Source: Ifrita kowaldi (lineage: Eukaryota > Chordata > Aves > Passeriformes > Cinclosomatidae). Taken from it: DNA of 64,000 nt. The stretch is taken from NCBI GenBank assembly GCA_013398055.1, contig VZRS01007379.1:169941-233940 (forward strand), read 5' to 3'. The position numbers were made by a program, and so were the translations under genes. Positions within the stretch are counted from its first letter, which is position 1. Each line of letters opens with the position of its first letter. Of the stretch, positions 50,101 to 62,800 are shown piece by piece. Below the pieces are notes generated by a model, which was not told the origin of the DNA, did not search any database, and saw only the letters and a program-made list of their open reading frames with translations.

Positions 50101-53100
50101 ATGTAGATTGGGATTATTTATTTACACAGCCCTGTCACATTTGGAATGGAACCGGAGCCCCCGATCTGCTCAAATTCCCTGGCACGGCTGATGTAGAGGT
50201 TCCCTGTCGGAAGGCATGGAGCGCGCGCCTGTCACACCGCCTCTCTCTGCAAGTGAAAGGACATTACTGAGGCATGAATCACCCAAAGCAGGGCAGCGTC
50301 TGTCCCAGAAGCCTGCTCAGCTCCCAGCCACGGCGCACTGCTGCTGTCGGTCACGGCAGCAGCCGGGGAGGTTTTATGGGAGCGCAGCTCCCTGCAGCAG
50401 CAGCAGCATGGACATGCTGGAGATGGATCACGCCAGCCCATGGAGCCTGACAGCAGCCTGGTGTCCCAAGAGAAATGCAGAATAAAGCAATAGCACAGCT
50501 CAGGTGAGGTTTCACAATGCAATAGCAGGAACCCTGCTCACATCTCACTGCAACCTCCTAAAAGCAACACGACCAAATGCTGGCGCTGTATTTTTCCATG
50601 TAGGTTGTTTCTCAAGTGCTTCTCTGCTAGTTTTTGTCAAGAGGGCACACAGATAGCCTTCCCAAAAGCCCTCTGGAGCCACCTTCCTGATGGAATGATC
50701 CATGTCCTTCCATGGGATGGTTCAGAGGGAACAGGACACTTCACTTTGTGAGTCTATAGGATTTCCCTATTACCACCATTGCACCACAGCTACCAATTTC
50801 CCTGCTTCTGAAGAGTCAGGAAGACAACTGGAGGTGAAATTCCTCATAGAACAAAATTCAATGATTTTTTCAGTCAACTTGAATGGGAAAGGTGTTCTAG
50901 AGTGATACTTGGGTCATCTTTACACCCTCCCCATACCTCTGCCCATCATCCTGGGCATACTGGGCAGAGCAGCTACCAGGCTGTTGTGGTTTGTGCTGCT
51001 CACAACCAGCATGTTGTGATTCTGACATTGAGGTTTATTGGATTGCAGACTGGCCTGGATGTTCCCTTCCAGTCTTCTGTTCATTATGCAAGAAGACCCC
51101 TCTTTAACTCTTTAGATCAGCTCTCTCTCCCTCTTGCATCACTGAAGCAGAGCCCAGGGGATGGAGCCGAGGCTACAGTCTGAACTTACATATTGAATAC
51201 AAGTCACATGAGTCAGTAAATCATTTGTCTCTAGAGAGGGGCCCTGCACCTGCCAGAGAGAAATAATTAAAGGATCAAGTGTCTGGAGAGCTACAGAGAC
51301 AGAGGAAACTGGATATATTTGAGGTGGTGGAGTAGCCTTCTACAAGAAATATCTGACAATTACGTTCCTCATTAGTTTTGCTTCCCTCCCATCAGCCCTA
51401 CAACCCAGTGAAGCAAAAGGGTCAAAAGCAGGGCCAGAGCAAGGCTGAAGCACAAGACTCCCAAGAGGGAGGAGGTGCTGATCTCACATACAACCTGCCT
51501 GCGCTCAGAAGGGCAACTTCACCTTGGGAGCTGGGCTCCACGTCCACGCCTGACGCTGCCTCCCCATCCCCTTGGGTGCTCACTGCCCCTGGGCACGCTT
51601 CCAGCCAGTTACTAATTTGGACCTGTCTCTGCAGTTCACTTCACTCATTTGCTGTGGGGTGAGATTAAAAAAAAAAACCAGAAGAAAAGTAAATCTAGAA
51701 GGGAATACCATTTTTACTTGGTGCTGGCCGGTGCTCAATCAGGAATGGGACATCATTTGAACATACATCTTCCTGGAACAGAAAGAATCCCCTATTCTCT
51801 TCTCATGTAGAAACATAGGTGGGAAGAGGGGGATCACACATTCTAATAGCTGAGGGTGTTCCTTTGGCCTTAAGCCCAGCAGCAGGGCTATAATTAGCGT
51901 CAGAAGCATGGCCAGTGTTGGTAGCCACACATGGAGGACACAATTCCATCCACCTGAGAAAGCAGCACCTCCCTGGCACTCTTCCAGTCATACTCCTTTC
52001 CCCCTCGAGGGATTCCTGTCAGTTCCAGGAAATTCTCATCAGGACAAATTTTGAGCAGCCTGTTGTGACAAGATCACTTTGAGTGCTGTGTTCCCAGGGC
52101 CAGCGATGCTCCCGATCAGGGCTGGCTCTGGCTCCTGCCTCGTTCCATCCTCCCTGGGTGCACAAACACTTCAGCCAGCCATGGAAATCACAAACTCTCC
52201 TTCCCTGGGAGCGATGGGGCAAAACCACACAACTGCTGCAAAACCTAAGCCTAAAACTAGCTCTCCTGAAGAGGGAAGTGCATAATTTATGATGGTTCCT
52301 GGCAGACTCAGGGAGTGATTTTCAGTGAATGGAAAAAAAAGGTCAGTTATTTCTCCACTGTTGTAATATTTTAATTCAGTATTTATTGCCCCAAAAAGTA
52401 TTGTTTAGAAATTTGTGGTACATTTCAATGCAACATTATATAAATATACAAGGTTTTAGTTTGGAGCCAGCGTATGGGAGCATTAATAAAAATTAAAATT
52501 GCACTTAAAGACCTAAAATAAAATGTAGCTTTATATTTTAGGTGAAATCAAATATTTCAGAGAGACCAAACCAAGTATTTCTGAACAGGTTTCACCATCA
52601 CCTCCAAAAAAATTCTGTTAAATTATCAGCATAAGATTCTCCTTCATTCTTCTCACTCAAAACTAAAAATTTGTCACTCTGTTAGATAGTGTCTTATCTT
52701 CCCCTTTTCATAAATACTTAATTGAAAGAGGCATGAATTTGTTGGTAGCACAGCAGTTTGGAGAACAAGTAAAGCCATGAAACACTGATTGAGAAACAAC
52801 CCTGCAGGAAGACTTTCTGAGCTGATACCACCACAGGATGGCAGAGAAAGGGTGAACATGCAATTAAAAAAAAAGCATTAAATAAATAAATAAATAGCAA
52901 GATAAAAAATTCACAGAAAAAAACCCCAAAACTGTGCAAGAGCTTTAAAAATTCAAAACATTTCAACTATATGCTTGGACCCAAGGGGATGTTCTAAGAA
53001 GAAATGCATCTGAATGGGACATTCAGAATGTCCCCATGAGAGCAATTCCACATTGTGGAACATTTTGTATTCTTTTGCCAGAATGCTGATTTGTATGTGA

Positions 53101-53324
53101 CCTGTACACCGAGCAGCAAAACTTTTACACCACCTTTCGTTTTATCCCAAGACAGGAATGGATAGCAAGCTTGAATGGTTAGCTATATTGTCAACACATT
53201 TTTAATAAAATATTCCTGACCTCATGACTCTACATCATCACAGTTCCATTAGCCTAAGCCACTTGTAATAAACTAATATGCAGAATGATTTCCAGGGACT
53301 TGCAGCTAAAGAAATAATAAGCCG
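44116..53324. other. Non-coding stretch, no gene seen
   Basis: This is about 9.2 kb without a recognised interspersed repeat. GC-richer patches lie at about 44480-44720 and 50150-50470. The latter holds a small group of CpG (gagcgcgcgcct near 50220) and a (CAG) run near 50395, but it is too short for an island. AT-rich sequence with an (AAAT)4 run lies at 52330-52930. Open frames up to 148 codons (49603-50049 minus) show no domain. Confidence 0.45.
52880..52898. repeat. (AAAT)n microsatellite
   Basis: A run of four aaat units following an A9 stretch, in an AT-rich setting. Confidence 0.8.
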
Positions 53325-53385
53325 TTTCTCTTTCTTTATTTCTTTCTCTCCTCCTTTCTCTCCTTCTTTCTTCCTTTTCCTCTCT
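53325..53385. repeat. Polypyrimidine tract
   Basis: About 60 bases of nearly pure T and C built from tttctt and tctcc words. Confidence 0.85.
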
Positions 53386-53403
53386 AAATGACAGAGGGAT
53401 TAA

Positions 53404-53418
53404 CAGACAGACAGACAG
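53404..53418. repeat. (CAGA)n microsatellite
   Basis: About three and a half perfect caga units, close to the preceding pyrimidine tract. Confidence 0.8.
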
Positions 53419-53467
53419 CCACTCTGCAATTTCCTCAGCAGATCAAAGCAGGTCTCACCACAAGTTT

Positions 53468-53762
53468 GTAGATGGCTACCATGTTCAGGATATAATTGTG
53501 TTTGTGCCTTGTGCAAATAGAAACTCTTGCACTGATCTGGTCATGATGGAAATTAGTTTTGTTGAGGGCTTCTTCCCTCCACACTGGGAATCTTGTCCTA
53601 AGCTCAGAGGACAGACATAAAGGAGAGCCTCCGTGCAGGGTGGTCATGCTGATGTTGATGCCACTCCCAGAGGGTGTTATTTCCTTGTTCTCCAGGGCTG
53701 GATGAGCAATTGGATTATTTTATTTGTGGGTCAGCCCTGAAGCTACCATCAGAAGCCTTCAC
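53468..53762. repeat. 295 bp duplicated segment, copy 1 (assembly overlap)
   Basis: This copy matches 54005-54299 base for base at offset 537, except for T/C at 53710 and C/T at 53743. It is anchored on the left in unique sequence. On the right it stops matching exactly at 53762/53763, where the LTR-like block begins. Its partner starts on the first base after the N. The pattern is that of two allelic contigs placed in series. Confidence 0.92.
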
Positions 53763-54003
53763 TGCAGTCCGCCTGACCACTAGGCCGACCGGCGATCCGG
53801 TCAGGAGACTGCAACTTCGCGGCCAAGGCTGGCCGACTGCAGACAAAAGTTCCTATGGGACCTGCCGACGTGGAAAGGGTCGAGCTGTGGACGCTGGAAA
53901 AGGAGGCGAAGAGGCGGAGACAAAGGACTGAGAGAAGGGGATGTCCCGTAATAGATCAGAGCGTTTATTTCCAATCGGGGGACAGGGACGATCCGAAGGA
54001 AAA
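53763..54003 (-). mobile_element. Putative retroviral LTR 3' part, minus strand, cut by contig end
   Basis: The 241 bp segment has about 19 CpG, several times the density of its flanks, which suggests young or foreign sequence not yet decayed by methylation. Read on the minus strand it has AATAAA (53969-53964), followed by about 200 bp that end in ...CTGCA at 53763. This fits the poly(A) signal and R-U5 part of an LTR with the canonical CA end. A perfect 6 bp stem with a 4 bp loop (53787-53802) lies near that end. The U3 part and the rest of the provirus are missing because the contig stops at the N. The 4-6 bases before it (CTTCAC at 53757-53762) would be the target-site duplication. On the plus strand one frame is also open from 53777 to 54003, so a coding fragment or contaminant is a possible alternative. 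Confidence 0.5.
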
Positions 54004-54004
54004 N
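54004..54004. other. Assembly join (single N)
   Basis: A single N joins the cut LTR-like segment to a second copy of the 295 bp segment. An overlap of this kind corresponds to a negative gap that the assembler could not merge. Confidence 0.9.
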
Positions 54005-54299
54005 GTAGATGGCTACCATGTTCAGGATATAATTGTGTTTGTGCCTTGTGCAAATAGAAACTCTTGCACTGATCTGGTCATGATGGAAATTAGTTTTGTT
54101 GAGGGCTTCTTCCCTCCACACTGGGAATCTTGTCCTAAGCTCAGAGGACAGACATAAAGGAGAGCCTCCGTGCAGGGTGGTCATGCTGATGTTGATGCCA
54201 CTCCCAGAGGGTGTTATTTCCTTGTTCTCCAGGGCTGGATGAGCAACTGGATTATTTTATTTGTGGGTCAGCCCTGAAGTTACCATCAGAAGCCTTCAC
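54005..54299. repeat. 295 bp duplicated segment, copy 2 (empty-site allele)
   Basis: This is the second copy of 53468-53762. It continues past the breakpoint into aactgggcag and ordinary sequence, with no LTR-like insertion. It therefore represents the uninterrupted locus. Confidence 0.9.
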
Positions 54300-57200
54300 A
54301 ACTGGGCAGTTCTCTAGCCACGAGGGAAGGAGTGATTCTCACTCCAGCAGCTCTGGGCTGCAGCTGCACTGGGAGCAAAGGCGCTGGGAACGGAACGTGC
54401 AACCTAACAGGCAACCAGTCACTCCCTCTGCCTCCCTCCCTGGAGGTGGCACAAAGTCATCTTGGCAGGCTGGAGGCTGCTGCAAGCTAAGAACTATTTG
54501 TGTGAGCACTGCAGAGACTAGATGTCGTGACCAAAATGCCAGGGGGAACAGCAGACTGCAACCGAAGCGCCCAACCCAGCCATGAGCAGGTGGACCAGCC
54601 CTGGGATAACAAGGAGGTGCTGCACGCTTCTTCTGAGTGAAGTGACAGAGCAGCACAGGAAAAACCCTGAGCAGCATTTCCCTGATGTGCAGTTGCCTCT
54701 AACCAGCGCTGTCAGTCTCTGAGTGCCTTGAGCCAAGCAGCAGCACTTGTCCTGCTCCTCCGGCTGCTCTGCCGTGTCCCACCCCGATGACGCAGAATGC
54801 GCCAGTCAAGAGTGGAGAAGCATCGTGGTTGCCTAGGCAATGCCTTTGCCATGAACAATAAATAAAATGAAAGACAATGGCTTGGGTTAGCAGCACCCAG
54901 GGGTCTGTGTAACGCTCACCACTGCAATTCCTCCCTACGGAGAAGCCAGCTCCTCGCTCCACACATGGACACGTACACAAACATTGGTGCATTCCTTCTG
55001 CCTTTCACTGCGGGAAACTGCCTCCTCCAGCTCACTCCATGTCAAACAGCAACAGAGGGAGAAGAAAACACATCCAAAACCACATTCAACCGAGCCCACT
55101 CCTTCCTACCTCTTCACAAATGCCTGCCAAACCGTGGGAGGCATCCAAGACCCTAAGAGACAAGGAGTTCAAGCCCCCGGCACTGTGAACCACTGCAGTG
55201 AAATCTCTTATTTAAATGAGATGGGAAATAGTGTTATAAACAGAAACAAAACCAAAAAGCCGGACACCAGCCCACCACCCCGTTCAGAGCGGGTTTCTGT
55301 CAAAGGAAGGCGCTGCAGGCTGGCACTCGCTGCGGGCAGGCAGCCACCGCCTGGCCAAGCGTGATGGCGTGGCTCGTTTTTCACTCTGACACCACTGCAG
55401 GCTCCACAAGGCTCCTTGACTTGCAAGGTGATCAGAATATTGAGTACGGTACTGCAGTAGCGAGCCTGGCACCCAGCACGGCAGTGGAGCGACTCCCACC
55501 CTCCCTCCCCGCCCCTTTCCCGCTCGCATGCAAGGAAAGAAGGAAAAAGAAGGAAGAACAAACCCCCCCCCACGACAGTGAGATTCCAGACATCCAACGC
55601 CCCCTCATACATCTTCGGGAAGGGACCTTGGCTCCATTGTTTGCGGTCCTTCAACTCATTTCCCAAATGCCAGAATGCCCGTGGGTCCCGTCCCCATGCA
55701 CAGCCCCCTTTTTAACATGCATACTTCTGCCATGGAAGTGTAACCCTGGCAGTAATTGCCATGATGGTCCTGCTGCAGGGACACTGCGGTGCTCCTCTGC
55801 CTGTTACTATGCAAATAAAATTCCTGGAAGGAGTAATAAGTCACCGTCCACCTCCCGTGATGGAGCCCATGGCTTGGAACAGCTGCCAGGGTCAGCTCCT
55901 GGGGAGGGACCCAGCCTTGTCCTCCTCAGCCCGTTCACCCCCAAACCCTCAGCACAAGTTTATGAGGTGGGAGCAGCACTGGCCTGGCTGACAGCCTGAT
56001 GTCCCACCTTAAACCTGAAGCCACTCCTAACTGATACCAACAGAAACCCACGGACGCTGAGTTTTAGTCAGGGAAAAGTTGCAGACTTGAATCTCCAAGG
56101 GCATGGATTAATGAGCTGCCACCAAACACACCTGACAGGCACAACATCTGTGAACTTGTGGCTTGCCATACTCCTTCTACTGATCTTTCCTCTGCTCTGC
56201 TGCATCTCCCCCGGCTCTGTCCTTGGGTCTCTTGGATAATTTCTCCTGTCCCATCTTCCCAGCTTCATTCCCGCCCGTAGCTTTCCTGCTCTGAAGAGTG
56301 AGTCATCAAAAACACCTTCAGAAAACTTCGCTTTCTCTCGTGAGCTTCTTTACCTCATCCAGCTGGGCAGGTTGCACACAGAACAAATTATTGTTGCTAT
56401 TTCTGAGAGCACTTAAGAGCTCATGTCATAGATTGAGGATGGGAGAGTCAGTCCTACAAAGATTAAAGGGCCAATGGCATATTTTCATTGTAGTTCTGAG
56501 ATGCAGAAGCATCCCCTGTGATCAAATATCTACAGGATGCTTAAGCATAGTCCCCATTCATCTTAGTTCTTTTTATTTATTTATTTAAACTAAGTAAGAT
56601 GTCTCTGAAAAGCATTTAAATTTACATAAATATTGTGGAGAAAGAAATTTCATGCTGCTACCTGACTAATCAGTTACACACTTAGCAAAACCAGCAGTAA
56701 CAGCGCAGTGGAGGTGGGGTTCTCTCTCCCTCCCACTTGCATTACTTCTTCTGGATAACTCCTTATTGATCAGCTGAATGACACAGCAGAAATTTCCATT
56801 TCAAATTAAAAAAGAAAAAAAATTCATTTGCTGATTCAGTTTTAGAAAATGTTTGCAATAGGTTTCAATGTCAAAAAGGCACCGTTTCATTGACCAGATC
56901 TGACTCAAGAATGTGAAACTAATGCATCCTGTTGTTATTCCTTCCAGTGGCAAATGAGTTTTACAACAATTAAGCCTGGGGAAATAGATTATTGTTATAA
57001 ATATCTGATAGCAGATATTCTGAACTCATAAATGTCTCTCGTATGTGAGATGGGGATTGACAACATAATCAGCTCTCTTGCCGCTCTGCCTTTCTGCAGC
57101 ACAAAGTATATTTGTGTGCACTCCTGCTCTCCTCCTTGCCCCAGTCCTCCCCACCTTCGGAGTTGCTCAGGAGAGCTCATTGCTGCCTGTGGTGAATCAA

Positions 57201-59223
57201 AATGTGTTATCATTAGGCTGAACATGTTACTGAGTTAATTAAATGTCACACTTTTGATAACATTAATTAGGAGCATTTCAGACTCATCTGAACACACACC
57301 CTTCACAAAACCTGAGAAATAAGTGCTGATGTTTTCATCTCGGTAGATTTTTATTGATGGAAACCCTTCATCCATTCATTCATTACTAATATTCAATGCA
57401 TTTTTTACACTGTAAGGCAACAAGTTCTTTCTCTCTTTTTCATTCTGTACCAGACTGTAGGAAACACTTGTAACACGCAGCTGTGGCCCATGTTTGGAAG
57501 CTCAGGTTCCCAGGATGAGGTTGGATCCATATTTCCAGGACATGGCCTCTAGCAAGTTGAACTCTGCAAGTCAATGACAGCAACTTTAGGCTGTGGTTGT
57601 CCATGGCCTGAGAGCTTCGCAAAGTCATCATGGAGGCTGATATTGTCCAAGTTTGCATGGCTCAATCCTTTCCCTACTTAGCATGAATTCCCACACCTTG
57701 GATTCAAAATGAGGGAAAGTTCTAAACCAAAGCAAATCTCAGCTCAAAAAACCCACACCTTATTAACTATGGACAAGACAATTTTCCAAGCCAGGTACTG
57801 CACTGCCCCTAAATTCCCGTATGCACCGCAGACCTTTTCTCACGCAAAATTGCATTTCCCTTTAGCCCATCAATCATCTCTCATTTCACCTCCCCCACTG
57901 CAGGTTAATGCTCACCAGCACAGCCACCATCCCTGTTGCAGAAGCAATCTCAGGAATTTCCTCCCCACAAACACAACCCCAAAACTGATTTGCCAGGCTT
58001 CACTTCAGGATGTGTCACGCTCCTTTGAACCCCTGACGTGGCTGTTTTCCTATTACAGATTGGAACAACACTTTGCACCTTATCAGAAATGTATTTAACC
58101 ATTTATTACTGTGTGAGGGACATGACATACCAGCTAAAGGACATCCTCCACAACACAGGATAGGTGGGCACTCTAAATGTGAACTCTTGGTAATTTGTTT
58201 TCTGGTAACTGCTGGGCTGCCTCTCTATGCATCCACTTAAATGAGGTTTTCCTTGGTTTTTGAAACCTGCCTGAGTGAAGAGCAGACACAAATCACAGCT
58301 GATTAAGTTTTTCATTCTATGAAACAGAAATAAGGATAGTAAAATCAGACAGAAACAACCTTCATTCTCTTCTCCATTCCAGCTGGCTGGAGCCTGAACT
58401 GCAATGCACACTGGCAGTGGATTTTTTCAGCAGAGCCCATCATCTTTTGTTTCTTCATCACCATGACATTGTTAGTTCGTTGTGGACCCTTTGTACTCTG
58501 CTTTATTGCTTTGTCTCAAAGCTCTGTCACACGTCTGACACCTGAGGTGTCCCACAGCAGCTTTCACTCAGCTTGACCTTGGCCTTAAAAAGATGTGGGG
58601 GAAATCAGAGTCCCTGAAAGCTCTGGCTGAAGAGAGAGGAAAAGAGAAGAATAAAACCCTAAAGAGATGCTTATGGGATCTTTTATCAGGCAACTCTGTA
58701 AAACACTCCATTTGCTATTAAAATGATAAGCTGGAGTAGCTTCCAGAGATAAGGACTATGACAAAATTCTGCTATTAAGTGCTCCAGCTTTGTTCTTGGC
58801 AGTGGCACACACCAAAAGCAGTGTAGCTGCCATGAGGAACATGAGTGAATTTTCACTCAACTTGCTGCAAAAAGGAAGAAAGCAATGCAGACAATAATAT
58901 CACAAGTTCAGCAGATTCCTGCAACATTTATATGAGACTTTAGATCACATGATGAAATTGTGATAAACAGTAGCAAAAAAGGTGTTTCATTGTATGAATA
59001 TAAAAATTAGAAGTTTTGCATAAAATTTGACAAAAATATGATGGGTGGGAGACCATCAGAAAGATTAGTGCAGCCTGAAAATGCATCCAAACAGTTGAGG
59101 ATGAGGATTTAATTGTTACTACATGTCTTCAGAGCACCTCTAACTCTAGAGAAAGATAGAAAGATTTTTTTTTCTTAACTGAGAGAAAATTACCAGGGAA
59201 AGGAGAAACTATAAATTTATATC
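54300..59223. other. Non-coding stretch, no gene seen
   Basis: A moderately GC-rich part lies at about 55250-55530 and includes a C9 run near 55563. The plus-strand frame at 55361-55999 (212 codons) lies opposite frames on the minus strand, runs through low-complexity Lys/Glu-rich sequence and has no domain. The block 57180-57300 carries several TTAATTA-like words and a GTTATCA/TGATAAC inverted pair. AT-rich sequence dominates at 56560-57000 and 58900-59220. Confidence 0.45.
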
Positions 59224-59345
59224 ATAGAAAGAATGGCCATATGGGTCAAGTCAAACCAGCTTAGTGAAGTGTTTTGTGGCCAGCAGTTTTCATTAGGAAA
59301 TACTGGGAAAGAGTACAACAGCCCTGGCTCTGTGCACATGGGCTT
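59224..59345. mobile_element. Old CR1-like or other ancient sauropsid repeat
   Basis: The words 'gaatggccatatgggtcaag', 'tcaaaccagcttagtgaagt', then ggccagcag and gggaaagagtacaacag follow the order of a widespread ancient repeat in reptile and bird genomes. In that repeat a 'gccatactgggtcagaccaa' part is followed by 'acagtggccagaagcag'. The match is degraded and I cannot name the family with certainty. A search against a repeat library would settle this. Confidence 0.4.
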
Positions 59346-59639
59346 ATTTAAATTAAGAGAAGGAAGAACTTGTTAGAAAAAAATAGCTACAGCAAGTTTT
59401 TTCACCTAGAAAACACTAATTTTGTTCTAAAATCTTTTAATTAATGTATTCTATATCAGGACTAATGCACATATTTGAAACGAAGAAAAAAAGTAACAAA
59501 AAGAGTCAAACAATAACTTGAAGGGAGGTCACTGCCCAAGGCTAGAAATATATTCAAAGACAGAAAAAAAGGTGAAGGAGTACATACAAAAAAACATCAG
59601 ATTTGCTTTTTACAAGAGCAATTACCCACTAGAATCGTT

Positions 59640-59826
59640 TGTCTACAGCTTTGTGGAGGTGTCTTTCACTCAAAGTCTTTAAAGCAGGGTAGGATGATCA
59701 CACAAAGGTTATGGGTCTTGTGCCGATGTAATGGAGTGCAAGTCTGCACTCTGTAAGCGGACAAGATGAAAGAGTTGAGATTAAATGATTCATGATCACC
59801 TTCTAGCCTTAAAATATGTGATTCCC
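59640..59826 (+). mobile_element. Old CR1 LINE 3' fragment
   Basis: The segment contains 'caaagtctttaaagcagggt', aggatgatcac, a gap-like middle, then 'gattaaatgattcatgatca', 'ccttctagccttaaaatatg' and tgattc. This follows the end of older CR1 subfamilies in plus orientation. Similarity is weaker than for the 1641, 5899 and 36529 copies, so it is an older insertion. It may belong with the fragment at 59224-59345. Confidence 0.65.
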
Positions 59827-62800
59827 AGACTCTCTGCATTGTAGGTTTTGTTGCCTTCCTGTTTTCTGGGTGGTGTGGAGCCATCTGAGCCACAAAGCAT
59901 CCCCGAGAAGATGGTGACGTCTCAAAGTCACTGCACTGCAGCTTCCTCCTGGTTATTGCTTTTTGCTTTTGTGTTTCTGCTGCTGCCTTGCTACTTTTCT
60001 CCACAAAAGAGATGAGGATAAATAATGAAGAATCTTCGGAGACCACAAACTCTCTATTGTTTTCACTATAAGGTGTTTTCCCATAACTGTTCTGCAGGTA
60101 GCAATATCCCAGCATACCTGATGTTCTTTGGACAAATCAAAAACTGCGAACCAGCTCTAGCGCATCAGAGGGACAACTTGGTGGCAAAGGTGTAAAAGGA
60201 GCAGTCAGGAATGATGGGCACTTCTAGTGGAGGAGGATGAGCAGAAAATCCACAAGTATCAGGATTAGGGCCAGTTTTAGTCAACATCACCTTGTTCAGT
60301 GCACCTGGTGATGAGTTTAGAAGCTCTTCCAGTTCTTCCTGCAGTTCCCACAAACAAATCGCAGTATTTGGGGTGGGAATATGAACAGCAAGCTGTGTCC
60401 TTCTTCTGAAGAGTGTTCACACCTTTGCAAAAAGCCACAGCTGGACCCTGTGTTACTTGGAGAGGCACCATTTCCTTTTCTGCTTCTCTCCAAGTTAGCA
60501 CTCCATTCTCAAAATGCTTGCACCAGTGGCTAGAGAAAGAGCAACTCTTCAAACATCAAGGAGTAAATAATGTTGTCAACATCAGCGTCGTTTAGCTGCT
60601 GGTAGAAGACAGATTTATAGAAGTAGCAAAAATTGCTGGCATTAAGTAATGTGACTGCAGGCTGTTTTTGTTTGTATTGTTTGTGATCACAGAGCAGGCT
60701 CTTTCTCTGTGGGGCCTATACCAGCAGAGATGATCACAGTCCTCCAAAAAATATTGGATTCTCACTTTGGTAATACTCTGTCTCAGGAGAGGCAAATTCA
60801 CAGGCCTTCAGCAGCTTTGTACTGAACAAGATTTGCAATAAAGAGGATTTTTAAAGGGCACTGAAAAGATGGTAGTGGCGTATATTTGAGTGTGTTTGCA
60901 GGGAGTGCTGTTGAATAAAAGCAGGTAAGGAAGGTGTCAATTAAAATGCAATGGGAAGGTGTGGGGAGGACAAGGAAGGTGTTTCTCACAGCCTGGTCAC
61001 AGGACCAGGCACCACGGAGTGACATTTCTTGTCAGATCCTGCCCCACTGCCCATCTCCTCTTCCTCACAGTCATTCTTATTAGAGCCAGGCAAAAAATCC
61101 CTGTTCAAAAGAAGATCATGCCTAACTGGATCCATTTTTTCACCTCACACCAGCCCTGCAGGGCCACAGCACCAGTAACCTTCGAAATCCCTGTGAAAAT
61201 GGTAAGGGTTTATTTGATTCAGAGCACACTGTGAAGGAAGGAAAGAGGCAGGAATTGCAGCGTGTGAAGCCAATGTTTCACCTGGCCAACACGGCCTGGA
61301 ATTGTTCAGAACGAGGTGTACTGGAAAGTTCACAAACCTTTCAACAAGCCTGGCCTAAGGTCAGACTTCCACGGCAGAAACTGCCACAGCCCTCTCAGCT
61401 GTGGGTTATTAGAGGATCAGCCAGCCTTGGACTGGCACTGCTTGACTTAAAGCAGGGCTTAATTGGCAGTTAAACAGTTTTACAAAAGAGGAGACAATCA
61501 CAACAATCAGGAAAAGGAAAAGGTTGCCCTCTGAGGTGGCACAGCTGGTCCCCTCAGCACCAGACAAGGGAAGGTACTGGGCCAAACCCAACTTTGCTCA
61601 GCCAGAACAGCCACAGCTGCTCACAGTGCTGGGGGTACCTGGCAGCTCAGGAAGGTGAGGGATGTGTCTGAAATAAGAGATTGATATGCTTGAGAAGTCT
61701 CATTTTGACATTGCCCTCCCATGCCTGTCCTGCTAAACCTTTTTTTTTGTTATTATTATTATTATTTTTACAGTTCTTCACTGCCTCTCTCAAACAAATG
61801 ACAGGAAAGACAAATGTCCAAGCTGGTATCTGGAACCAGAAAAGATTCAGAATGGCAGTAATAGAAATGAATGTTCTCACATCTTTCAGCACAGATAGCA
61901 AGGAAGCCTAAGCAAGCTGCTCCCATTACTGTCACCCTGTCAAGGCCAGACTCTGCTGGTCAAGCTGGAAACACATTATTTGCACTGACAAATAGTGAGC
62001 TTGTGCAATACGTTTCTCTGAAATCACCAGCATGATTCACAACAACTTCACAGGCTGGCCTCAGAAGATCAGTTGAAATGGCCTGTCCTATCCTTAATGT
62101 CTTCTGCAGCCTCTGTAAAAAAAAAATAAGTACTGGGAAATGGCCTTTCAAGAACATTTCCCAGCTGTACAGACACCTCCAATCTACTCTGACCTTCACT
62201 GAAATCTTCCTCCCAGGGAAGGAAAATTATATCTTTTAATTTTTTCTAATGTTCTGGTTTATTGTTTTTGCTCCTTCTCATGCAATATAATTAAAATGAT
62301 GTCCTCAGAGTTGGAGCATACTTACAATAAACAGCTTCTGTGGAAGCTGAACAACTCAGCTATGGTGCTTAATCAACTGGAGATGATGTTTATTGCTGCA
62401 TATGCTCTGCTGCTGTGAAAACTAGCCCTTAAACACTCAGTTTCTAAACAAGAGAAAATATAAATCCAATAAGAACAAGTTAAGGCCCTTGACACACTGT
62501 AGGGAAGTGAAGGCAAGAAAGAAGGATTGTCTGTTGCACAATAGGAATAGGCTTAGGTCAGTTAATGCATTGTAAAATGAATTACTAGTGATAGATGAAC
62601 CACAGGACACATAAAATGCTGATTTTCTTCCAATAAGTGCCCATGTATAGAGTTCCTTAAAGCTGCAAATTTCCCTCTCATTCAGCTCTCCCAGCCCGGC
62701 TGCTCCAGAGCTCAGACAAAACCTGTGGGCTGCAACACAGCTCATGTGCCTCCCTATAGGCAGTCCCAAGAGAGCTGTTCCAGGGGCTGAAGAACACATT

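Noticed and set aside
50150..50470. CpG island promoter
   Set aside because: The CpG are few and limited to a short patch. There is no accompanying exon or sustained GC-rich block.
53400..53420. CRISPR-like or regulatory tandem array
   Set aside because: It is a plain tetranucleotide microsatellite with no spacers.
55361..55999. 212-codon frame on plus
   Set aside because: It passes through low-complexity Lys/Glu-rich and C-run sequence, lies opposite minus-strand frames and has no domain.
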